Positions 18,629-26,104 of a stretch of 64,000 nucleotides of DNA are shown one piece after another. Numbering within the stretch: the stretch's first letter is position 1; the number at the start of each line of letters is the position of its first letter. Under the pieces are notes generated by a model. It searched no databases and had not been told where the DNA came from. It saw nothing but the letters and a program-made list of their open reading frames with translations. Made by a program: the position numbers and the translations under genes. Source of the stretch: AP-15 sp963787425 (GTDB lineage: Bacteria; Pseudomonadota; Alphaproteobacteria; ATCC43930; CGMCC-115725); contig CAWBCV010000001.1 of the NCBI GenBank assembly GCA_963787425.1, positions 1,178,001 through 1,242,000 on the forward strand, read 5' to 3'.

Positions 18629-19334
18629 CTAGTCCCAGATCTTGTCGGTCAGCGGGAGGCCGCGGATATCATCGCGGTCTAGCGGCCCGTCGGGGACTAT
18701 GCCGGCCTGCTCCAGCAGTGAGGCGATCTGCCTTGTATGCTGAGTTGAGTGCCAGACAGTGCGCTCGAACATCTCATGCCGCGAAGTCTCTCCGAAATAG
18801 GTCGGCACCAGGCGCGCGAAATCCTCCCCTCCGACGCGCTGCCACCATGCATTCAGGCGCTGCCGCACGCTGTCGCCGAAATCGGCGATCGCGGCGCTCG
18901 TCCGCATCTCCGCGCGCGGCGGAACGACGAGGCTCTCATAGGTGAGGGTTCCGCCGGTGTCCTCCGTATCGAGGTACGCGGTCGGGATCTGGAAGATGTG
19001 GTGCATCAGCATGCGGTACGAGCGGGGGCGGTGCGGCAGTTGCTCCTCGAGCCTGTCGTCCGGCATCTGCCGCACCAGCCGGATTGCCGTTTCGAGCACA
19101 TGGTCGTAGCGGGCATGCAGCTCGGCCGGCGACAGCGCTGGACCTGTATTCTCCTCAAGGCCCAAAAATTCGACGACATCGCTGATCACCTGGGCAAATA
19201 CGAAACGCTCGCCGCGCGACACGACCGGCACTGAGCGCGCGCCCAGCCGACGCAGCTCCGCTAGGCCGCCCTCTTCCGCCAACACATTGATCGATTGGAA
19301 CTCGATCCCACGGACCGAGAGGTATTCCTTAACC
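18629..19334 (-). pseudogene. 3' portion of a glutaredoxin-DinB fusion gene, cut off by the mobile element
   Basis: The remaining frame encodes the second half of a glutaredoxin-like fold (KEYLSVRGIEFQSINVLAEE, then RSVPVV with the cis-Pro) and a DinB-superfamily helical bundle. The latter has putative metal ligands in MLMHHIFQIPT and WHSTQHTRQIASLLEQAG. The 5' end is missing: the frame runs open into the element at 19334. The N-terminal 16 codons lie on the other side, at 20956-21003. Removing the element and one CTAAG copy restores the frame exactly. An internal ATG at 19285 could still allow a DinB-only product. DinB proteins with glutaredoxin domains are thought to be thiol-dependent enzymes. 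Confidence 0.85.
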
Positions 19335-20955
19335 CTAAGCCGGCGAAGCCGGAACCAAACAGGTTAAAATAGACGCAGGAGACGCGGGGAGCAGGAGGGG
19401 AGGTTGAGGCAGCCGCTGACGGAGCGTTACCGCGAGCGCCTCGCCGGGGTGCTCTCCTGCTATGACCGGATCATCGTCACCGGCACGCTGCCGGGAGCCT
19501 GTTACGCGAAGGGAATGACGGGATTTCTTTCTGCGCGGCAGATCCGGATCTTCGACTATCCGCGATTTGCCGAACCACTTCGCGATCGAGTACGCGAGCG
19601 CGCCGCCGAGTTGGCGAGTGCCGCTGGCATTACCATCGAACACATTGCCAAGAACCACATCCGCAAGGAGGACGTCGTCGCCAGGGTGCTTGTCGTCCGC
19701 GGCGACCGTCCCGGCCTGGTGCATATCATCTCGGCGATGGAAGCCTGCCACACCTACAAGCCCTGGCATGACAAGCACACGCATCGCACCTTCTTGCGGC
19801 CGGATACTGGCAAATGCCTGCATTACTACTTCTACTTCATCGACGCCGAGTTGGGCCTGATCTATCTGCGCGTGCCGACCTGGTGCCCGTTCCGTCTGCA
19901 GTTCTATTGCAATGGGCATAGCTGGCTGGCCCGCCAACTCACCGCCGCCGGCGTCGGTTTCACCCTTGCCGACAACGCCTTTCTGCGCATTGACGACTGG
20001 GAGCGCGCGCAGGCCCTCGCCGACACCCTCTCGCCCGACCACCTGCATCGCATCCTCGATCACTATGCCCAGCAGTGCTGTCCGGTGCTCGACGTCTTCG
20101 CCCAGTCCTACCACTGGAGTTTCATGCAGGTCGAATACGCCACTGATCTGGTGTTCCGCACGCCGGCCATCCTCAAACCCCTCTATGAACAGCTTTCCCG
20201 GCAAGCCATCCTGACCGTCAAAGCCGAACACGTCGCCACCTTTCTCGGCCACAAGATCACTGCCCAACTCGCCCAAGAGATCGGCAGCCAATTCACCACG
20301 CGTATCGAGGGCACCTGCGTCAAGCATCGTTTCAGTAAGTCCTCGATCAAGATCTACGACAAATTCGGCCTCGTCCTACGTATCGAGACGACCACCAACG
20401 ACGTCTCCGCTTTCAAGCACTACCGCAAGGTGGAACATCGCCAAGGCCCGGCAACTCGCGCCCTGGCCCCCGTCAGAAAGACCATCTACAGCCTCAAGGA
20501 CTTGCGTGAGATCTTGCTAAGCTGCAATCGCCGTTACCTTGAATACCTCTCCAGTCTGGACGACTTCTCGGCTGGCATCCGGACGCTCGACCGTCTCACC
20601 CAACCCCGTCCGCTCAAAGGCCGAAACCTCAAGGGCCTCAACTTTTTCAGCCGCGCCGAACAGACCCTGCTCGCCGCCCTCCAGCGTCCTGGCTTCAATA
20701 TCGCCGGTCTCCGCCGCGCCGACCTACTGCCGCTCCTCGGCCAATCCTCTCCCGCCACCCTATCCCGACAACTCGCCCGTCTGCGCCATCTCGGCGTCAT
20801 CAAACGCGTCCTCGGTACCTATCGCTACTATCTCACCCGCGCTGGCCGCGCCGCCATCGCTGCCGGCCGCCGTCTCACCGAACACACCATCATTCCTGCT
20901 CTGGCCTGACAAATCTCCTCACAAAATGCAAACACTCAGGTCGTAAGCGACTAAG
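19335..20955 (+). mobile_element. Copy 1 of a 1,616-bp hairpin-ended mobile element, inserted in the glutaredoxin-DinB gene
   Basis: The element runs from CTAAGCCGG at 19335 to GTAAGCGA at 20950 and is followed by a second CTAAG (20951-20955). Two other copies at 51723-53338 and 53578-55193 have the same length and nearly the same sequence. Its ends are not inverted repeats of each other. The left end holds CCGGC-GAA-GCCGG (19340-19352) and the right end GTCG-TAAG-CGAC (20940-20951), both able to form small hairpins. Deleting 19335-20950 rejoins the split host gene in frame, so CTAAG (or CTAA) is the duplicated target. One gene, 19404-20909, fills most of it. The class is unassigned. Confidence 0.85.
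19404..20909 (+). CDS. Putative transposase/Rep of the mobile element, 501 residues
   Basis: The protein starts at a TTG preceded by a strong GGAGGGGAGG site and occupies nearly the whole element. I do not recognise a DDE, DEDD, serine or tyrosine-recombinase signature. Seen features are an HDKHTH cluster near residue 130, an aromatic-rich LHYYFYFID and LQFYCNGHSW core, and KSSIKIYDKFGLVLRIET near residue 320. The last weakly recalls the YDK..LRIE strand of rolling-circle Rep proteins. A C-terminal winged-helix-like region follows (LSRQLARLRHLGVIKRV, then YRYYLTRAG). Relatives are often labelled transcriptional regulators because of that helix, from memory. Three near-identical copies on defined elements argue for a mobility role, which is inference. 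Confidence 0.7.
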   Translation: MRQPLTERYRERLAGVLSCYDRIIVTGTLPGACYAKGMTGFLSARQIRIFDYPRFAEPLRDRVRERAAELASAAGITIEHIAKNHIRKEDVVARVLVVRGDRPGLVHIISAMEACHTYKPWHDKHTHRTFLRPDTGKCLHYYFYFIDAELGLIYLRVPTWCPFRLQFYCNGHSWLARQLTAAGVGFTLADNAFLRIDDWERAQALADTLSPDHLHRILDHYAQQCCPVLDVFAQSYHWSFMQVEYATDLVFRTPAILKPLYEQLSRQAILTVKAEHVATFLGHKITAQLAQEIGSQFTTRIEGTCVKHRFSKSSIKIYDKFGLVLRIETTTNDVSAFKHYRKVEHRQGPATRALAPVRKTIYSLKDLREILLSCNRRYLEYLSSLDDFSAGIRTLDRLTQPRPLKGRNLKGLNFFSRAEQTLLAALQRPGFNIAGLRRADLLPLLGQSSPATLSRQLARLRHLGVIKRVLGTYRYYLTRAGRAAIAAGRRLTEHTIIPALA

Positions 20956-21003
20956 GCAGCTCGTTCAATGCGGCTGCCAAAACACCTTGATCGGCTCGCT
21001 CAT
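20956..21003 (-). pseudogene. 5' portion of the glutaredoxin-DinB gene, with UGA at the redox-Cys position
   Basis: From ATG 21003 the frame reads MSEPIKVFWQPH, then TGA (20965-20967), then TSCL, before the element boundary. After removal of the element it continues RVKEYLSVRG into the fragment at 18629-19334. Glutaredoxin-like proteins of this type carry a CxxC after the WQP segment. Here the second Cys is TGC and the first is TGA. The TGA could be a nonsense mutation of a Cys codon or a selenocysteine codon. The fragment itself cannot give a functional protein now. Confidence 0.75.
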
Positions 21004-21117
21004 CCCTCGCCCTCTGGCCATTTGTCGACCGATCCTAGGGCGCGATTTCGGGCTTTGCAACTCGGTGCGCGCCGGGCCTATTCTCCGACCGAATTTTCCA
21101 CCCGAACGGAGGAAGCG

Positions 21118-21534
21118 ATGACGGTTGTACGGGCAAGTGCACGGGCGACGAGGCGCGGCGCGGCGGAAAACTTCACAGGCGAGGTCTTTCAGGACGAAGT
21201 GCTCGTCGGCCAGGCGCCGTCGCGCATGCGGGCGACAGTCGTCTCGTTCACCCCGGGCGCCCGCACCGGGTGGCACTCCCATCCGGTCGGGCAGACACTC
21301 TATTGCCTCTCTGGCGTCGGCCGCATTTGCATCGGCAAAGGCTCTCGCCCGCAGGCGATCTATCCCGGAGATACGGTGATGATCCCGCCCGATACGATGC
21401 ATTGGCACGGCGCCGCGCCGGACCGGCTGTTCGCTCATCTGGCAATGTCGGAAAACGGGGAGCAGGGCCAGGGCACAACCTGGGCCGAGCACGTCAGCGA
21501 CAGCGACTACAAGATGGACCCGGCGACCGCCTGA
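21118..21534 (+). CDS. Cupin-domain protein
   Basis: A 138-residue single-domain cupin. Metal ligands appear in the first cupin motif GWHSHPVGQTLYCLSG and in the second half, where MIPPDTMHWHGAAP holds further His residues. Small cupins of this type include quercetinase-like dioxygenases, decarboxylases and isomerases; the reaction cannot be told. ATG 21118 has an ACGGAGGAAGCG site directly before it, while the reading frame upstream is unlike the family. It is convergent with the racemase gene, whose stop lies 10 bp away. Confidence 0.85.
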   Translation: MTVVRASARATRRGAAENFTGEVFQDEVLVGQAPSRMRATVVSFTPGARTGWHSHPVGQTLYCLSGVGRICIGKGSRPQAIYPGDTVMIPPDTMHWHGAAPDRLFAHLAMSENGEQGQGTTWAEHVSDSDYKMDPATA

Positions 21535-21543
21535 CTCGGCGGC

Positions 21544-22689
21544 CTAGCCGAGCGTACCGGCGTCGCGCAGCGCCGCGATCTCCGCCGGTTCGAGCCAGCC
21601 GACGAGCACGGCTTCGGCGTCGGCACCCCGGCTCGGCGGCTGGGGCGGGATCGGCAGATCGGGTATCGTGCGGCTGAACCGTGGCGCCGGCGCCGGCTGC
21701 ACGATCCCGTCGATCTCGATATAGGTTTGGCGCGCCGCGTTGTGCGGGTGCCGCGGCGCCTCGTCGGTCGTCAGCACTGGCGCAAAGCAGGCATCGGTGC
21801 CTTCGAGCAGATCGCACCATTCCTCACATGTCCGAGTCTTGAACAGCGCCGCCAGCCGAGCCTGCGCCTCGGGCCAATGCGCGCGGTCCATTTGCGGCGG
21901 CAGTGTCGCCGGATCGATGTCGAGGCGCCGCAGCAGTTCGGCGTAGAACTTGCCCTCGATCGGCGCAATCGAGATCCAGCGCCCTTCGGCGCATTCGTAG
22001 ACATTATAAAAGTGGGAGCCGGTATCGAGGTGGTTGGTGCCGCGCTCGTGCGTCGCGAGCCCGGCGGCGATCATGCCGTGGAATGCCGTCATCAGCGAGG
22101 CGGCGCCGTCGACCATCGCGGCATCGACGACCTGCCCCCGGCCCGAGCGCTGCGCCTCGAGGATGCCGCAGACGATCCCGAAAGCCAGGTAGAGAGCGCC
22201 CCCGGCGAAATCGCCGATCAGGTTCAACGGCGGGGTCGGCGGCTGCCCGCGGCGCCCAAAGGCGTGCAGCGCGCCGCTCAGCGAGATGTAGTTGATGTCG
22301 TGCCCCGCCGCATTCGCCAGTGGCCCCTCCTGCCCCCATCCGGTCACCCGGCCGTAGACGAGACGCGGGTTGCGGGCGAGGCAGTCATCGGGGCCGAGGC
22401 CGAGGCGCTCGGTAACGCCGGGGCGGAACCCCTCGATCAGTGCGTCGGCGCGCTCGACGAGGCGCAGGGCGAGAGACTTCCCGTCCGGGCTCTTCAAGTC
22501 GAGCGCCAAGGCCCGGCGGCCGCGCAGCAGCAGGTCATAGCGCAGCTCGCGCTGGAGCCCGAGGTCGCTCGGCTCCAGCCGGTCGATGCGCAACACCGTC
22601 ACGCCCAAATCGCCGAGTAGCATTGCGCACATCGGCCCCGGCCCGATGCCGGTGAGTTCCACCACCTTGATGCCGGCGAGCGGTCCCAT
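21544..22689 (-). CDS. Alpha-methylacyl-CoA racemase, CaiB-family
   Basis: A 381-residue class III CoA-transferase-fold protein. The racemase subgroup is indicated by GHDINYISLSGAL, whose His is one catalytic base in alpha-methylacyl-CoA racemases, and by LIGDFAGGALYLA, whose Asp is the other. These enzymes interconvert 2R- and 2S-methylacyl-CoA in branched-chain fatty acid or isoprenoid breakdown. ATG 22689 is chosen over ATG 22704 because AAGGGC lies at the right distance. It diverges from the Rieske gene at 22930, with a 240-bp gap that may hold promoters. Confidence 0.87.
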   Translation of the reverse strand: MGPLAGIKVVELTGIGPGPMCAMLLGDLGVTVLRIDRLEPSDLGLQRELRYDLLLRGRRALALDLKSPDGKSLALRLVERADALIEGFRPGVTERLGLGPDDCLARNPRLVYGRVTGWGQEGPLANAAGHDINYISLSGALHAFGRRGQPPTPPLNLIGDFAGGALYLAFGIVCGILEAQRSGRGQVVDAAMVDGAASLMTAFHGMIAAGLATHERGTNHLDTGSHFYNVYECAEGRWISIAPIEGKFYAELLRRLDIDPATLPPQMDRAHWPEAQARLAALFKTRTCEEWCDLLEGTDACFAPVLTTDEAPRHPHNAARQTYIEIDGIVQPAPAPRFSRTIPDLPIPPQPPSRGADAEAVLVGWLEPAEIAALRDAGTLG

Positions 22690-22929
22690 TTTTTGCCCTT
22701 CCATTCGATCCGATGGTCAGAGAGTCGAATAGCATTGACCATCACGATTTGGCCAATGCTCTCGGGGTCATCCTGCCCTTGCCTCGGCTGGAAAATTGTC
22801 GATCTCGCCGGAGGCAAAAGCATCAGCCTTGAATAGAAAGCTTTTGACGGGGTTGGCGAAGCGGGTTCAATCTGACGCGGCCGCTGGCGATTTGCGGGCG
22901 GACCCCGAGATCTCACAGCGGACCTGTCG

Positions 22930-23799
22930 ATGGATCTACCTGTCAGCGTTGCGGACCTCGGAGAACAACTCCGCGGAGACCGCGAAATCGTGCCCGATCC
23001 GGCGTTGTTTTCCGACCCACAAGTATTCGCCGCCGAGCGGGAGCGGATCTTTCAGCGGTCCGTTATGGCGCTCGACCACGAGACGCGCCTTTCCGAGGAT
23101 GGCCGTTGGTTTCGCTGCGATGCCGCCGCGCGCTCTATCGTGGTGACCAGAGAGGCCGGGGGCCGGCTCAATGCGCTGCGCAATGTCTGCATTCACGCCG
23201 GCTACCCGGTGTGCGAGGCAGAGGAGGGTTCGGCCGAACGGCTGATGTGCCCATATCACGGGTGGGAGTTCGCGCTCGACGGAAGGCTGGTCGAGCCCGA
23301 GCTGTCGTCGCGCATCGACCCGTCGCGGCTGCGTCTCGCCAGCTACCCGGTACGCGTTTGCAATGGCCTGATCTTTGCCGATCCCCCCGGCGCGACCGCG
23401 GCTGCGGTGAACTCCGTGCCCGCTTGGCTGACGGCAGCGAAAGTGGTGCGGCGGTCGCGCTACAATACGAGCTGGAATTGGAAATACCTGCGCCATTTTT
23501 TGCAGTCGTCGCCGCACCTCTTTTTCGATGGCTTACCCGAAGAGTGCCAAGAAATCGGCCCTCTCGGCTTGCTGTTCGCGCAGTCGCGGCGGGCGGTTCT
23601 GCTCCGCGTCATCCCGAAATTTGCCGAGCAGACCGACTTTCAGGTGATCGAGATGATGGCGGGCGAAAACCGGCACAGCGCCGCATCCGAGACCGGCTCG
23701 GATCCTGTGGCGGAGCGGTTGCACGCGGACACCTCGTTCTCGTGGTTCGATCGCGATTCCGCCCAATGGTATTGGTCGCTGATGTCGGCGGACGAATAG
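22930..23799 (+). CDS. Short Rieske [2Fe-2S] aromatic-ring-hydroxylating-type oxygenase
   Basis: A 289-residue protein with a clear Rieske cluster site, CIHAGYPVC (Cys-x-His) followed about 17 residues later by CPYHGW (Cys-x2-His). The part after the Rieske domain is about 150 residues, far shorter than the normal ~250-residue catalytic domain of oxygenase alpha subunits. The expected iron-binding Asp-x2-His-x4-His is not evident; I see only SWNWKYLRHFLQ in the bridging region. It may be a truncated oxygenase or a Rieske electron-transfer protein. The stop and flanks show no frameshift. Confidence 0.75.
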   Translation: MDLPVSVADLGEQLRGDREIVPDPALFSDPQVFAAERERIFQRSVMALDHETRLSEDGRWFRCDAAARSIVVTREAGGRLNALRNVCIHAGYPVCEAEEGSAERLMCPYHGWEFALDGRLVEPELSSRIDPSRLRLASYPVRVCNGLIFADPPGATAAAVNSVPAWLTAAKVVRRSRYNTSWNWKYLRHFLQSSPHLFFDGLPEECQEIGPLGLLFAQSRRAVLLRVIPKFAEQTDFQVIEMMAGENRHSAASETGSDPVAERLHADTSFSWFDRDSAQWYWSLMSADE

Positions 23800-23837
23800 G
23801 CACTTTGCGGCAAGTGCCGTCCTCGCCGCCGCCTTAG

Positions 23838-26003
23838 TCAGCGCTCCTCGGAACCGGCGTGGGCCTGTTCGCGCTTCGGGCGCGGATGGGGAACCCAGGG
23901 CCGGTCGCCGCGGCTTTCATTCGCGCTCTCTACCGTAATCCCGCCGCTGTCGAGCCAGAGCGCCACAGCACCGCGCCGCCATGAATCGATCCGGTCGACA
24001 ACCGGCATCATCGATCGGCAACGAAAACCGGCCGGAACTTGGCTGACGATCGCATCGAGCCCGGCACACCTGATCGGCAGCGCGGCTTCGCCGGTAGCGA
24101 TTGCAACACGGCGGCCGCGCGCGGTGTAGACGCACAACTCACCGGCGCAGTCGAGGTCGTTCTCCGCCGCTCTCGGGGCGGCAGGCCAAGCCTGCAAAGC
24201 CGCGCCGGTCTCGGCGGCAAAGAAGGAGCGCACGATCTTCTCGCCCTTGTCGGCGGAGATGAAGTAGTCTCCGTCGGAAGCCCGCGCGGCGACAAAGCGC
24301 CCGCCATCCGCGATCAGGATATCGGGTGGCCGGGTCAGCGACATGCTGGCAAAGCCGGCGGTGATCGCGACCATACCCCAGCGCCGCCAAGGGCCTTGCC
24401 ACAAGCAGAGCCACAACCCGCCGAACGAAATCAGCAGCAGACCCTCGGGTGGTAGTCGCGGCATCGCCCAGACATCGCCCGGCAGGGCGGAGATGTGCTC
24501 CGCGACCCAGATCGTGATGTCGATCCCCCAGCCCATCGGCGCCAGCGCCAGCCGCTCGAGGCCGAACGGCATCAACAGGCAAGTCACCACACCCCAGGGC
24601 AATGTCCACATCGCGCTCAGCGGTACTGCGATGACATTGGCGAGTGGTGAGTAGAGCGCGAGATGGTGGAAATGGTAGATCGAATAGGGGTAGGTGCCCA
24701 ATGTCGCGACCACGGTCGTAATCGCCACGCCCCCGCAATAACCCAGCACCTTTCCCGACACCGAGCGGCTGTACAACAGCCGGCCGAGCCGCGCACCATA
24801 GGTCTCGTATACGGCAATCAGCGCGACAACCGCCCCGAATGACATCTGGAAGCTCACCCCGACGAGGATGGAGGGGTCGATGACGAGCACGACCATGGCG
24901 GCAATTGCGCAGACCCGCATCGAGATCCGCAGCCGGTCGATGATGATCGCCCCGAAGACGAGGCCGTTCATGACGAAGGCCCGCTGGGTCGGGATCGCGG
25001 CGCCCGAGAGCAGCAGATAGCAGGCGAGCACGAGGAGCGTGGCGCAAGCGGCGATTTTCTTGACCGGATAGCGCAATGCGAGCGGCGGGATCAGCGCCAA
25101 TCCGCCACGCACGGCGAAAAACACAAACGCGCCGACGAGCCCGAGATGCAAGCCGGCGATCGCCAGCAGGTGGGACAGACCGGAATCACGAAAGGCTTGC
25201 TTGACCTCTTCCGTGATCGCGCCGCGCTTGCCGGTAATCAGCGCGGAAGCCACACCCCCGGTCGAGCCAGGGAGGACGGCGGCGATCCGCCGCGTCATTT
25301 CGGTGCGAAGCTGCCGCAGGTTTTCGCGCCACCCGCCTTCGCTCTCCGGTCCGGCTACCCGATGCGCGCCGCCAAAGGTGTACCCGACCGCACCGATTCC
25401 GGCGAAATAGAGCTCGCGCTGGAAGTCGCGCCCGCCCGGCAATATCTGCGGGGGCACCGGATAGAGCATCGCCTTGAGGCTGACGCGGTCGCCCGGGTTG
25501 AGCTCGTCGCTGCTTGGCGGAATATGCACGCGCAGACGTCGCGGCCGGTCGCTCGCATCGACGCCGAGCAACGGATCGGCGTCGATCACGATGCGCCAGC
25601 CCTTCTCCACGAGATCGATATCGACAACCCGTCCGGTGACGGCGAGCGGCCCGAGGTGCCGCTGCAGCATTGGCGCCTCGCGCTCCCAGGCGGTCTCCCG
25701 CATCAGCGCAAAACCCGCGGCAAAGACCGTGAATGCGAGCGCCGCTTCACGCCACACCCGATGCCGACGCACCGCGATCACCGAGCCGACGCCGGCAATC
25801 GCCGCAGCGGCGCCAGGCCATAAGGGAGGCTCGACCTTCAGGAGAAAGTAAACGCCGATCCCGGCGCCGAAAAATACCGGCAGCCATAAGAGGCGCCGCT
25901 CGCCCTCGGCGACCAGGCGATCGGCAAGCGTTCCGCACAGCCGGTCGCGCCATTCCGCAACCGAGCCGAGCCGTCCGCTCGCGATTGCCGCATCCGCCAT
26001 CAT
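23838..26003 (-). CDS. comEC: ComEC/Rec2-family competence protein
   Basis: A 721-residue multi-spanning membrane protein. The N-terminal domain (DUF4131-like) includes the tripartite membrane opening and PVTGRVVDIDLVEKGWRIV-like region. The central competence domain has GLSHLLAIAGLHLGLVGAFVF, RAFVMNGLVFGAIIIDRL and the NVIAVPLSAMWTLPWG loop. Such proteins form the inner-membrane channel for single-stranded DNA uptake. The C-terminal part after about residue 540 (PDILIADGGRFVAARASDG) lacks a visible HxHxDH metal motif, so the nuclease-like domain looks degenerate, as in other alphaproteobacterial forms. No other competence genes are in the window. Confidence 0.92.
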   Translation of the reverse strand: MMADAAIASGRLGSVAEWRDRLCGTLADRLVAEGERRLLWLPVFFGAGIGVYFLLKVEPPLWPGAAAAIAGVGSVIAVRRHRVWREAALAFTVFAAGFALMRETAWEREAPMLQRHLGPLAVTGRVVDIDLVEKGWRIVIDADPLLGVDASDRPRRLRVHIPPSSDELNPGDRVSLKAMLYPVPPQILPGGRDFQRELYFAGIGAVGYTFGGAHRVAGPESEGGWRENLRQLRTEMTRRIAAVLPGSTGGVASALITGKRGAITEEVKQAFRDSGLSHLLAIAGLHLGLVGAFVFFAVRGGLALIPPLALRYPVKKIAACATLLVLACYLLLSGAAIPTQRAFVMNGLVFGAIIIDRLRISMRVCAIAAMVVLVIDPSILVGVSFQMSFGAVVALIAVYETYGARLGRLLYSRSVSGKVLGYCGGVAITTVVATLGTYPYSIYHFHHLALYSPLANVIAVPLSAMWTLPWGVVTCLLMPFGLERLALAPMGWGIDITIWVAEHISALPGDVWAMPRLPPEGLLLISFGGLWLCLWQGPWRRWGMVAITAGFASMSLTRPPDILIADGGRFVAARASDGDYFISADKGEKIVRSFFAAETGAALQAWPAAPRAAENDLDCAGELCVYTARGRRVAIATGEAALPIRCAGLDAIVSQVPAGFRCRSMMPVVDRIDSWRRGAVALWLDSGGITVESANESRGDRPWVPHPRPKREQAHAGSEER

Positions 26004-26104
26004 CGCTCCGCCGCTCGCGCATTACGAGCCTAACGGAGCAAAGAGTTAATTTATAGTCGTATTTCCGCTAATTTTAGAGGTATCTCGCGCGAACGCGGCA
26101 GCTT

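Noticed and set aside
19335..20327. 330-residue frame antisense to the element's gene, repeated in all copies
   Set aside because: It is the mirror of a GC-rich coding frame; it has no recognisable domain and no ribosome site, and copies of a repeated element necessarily repeat it.
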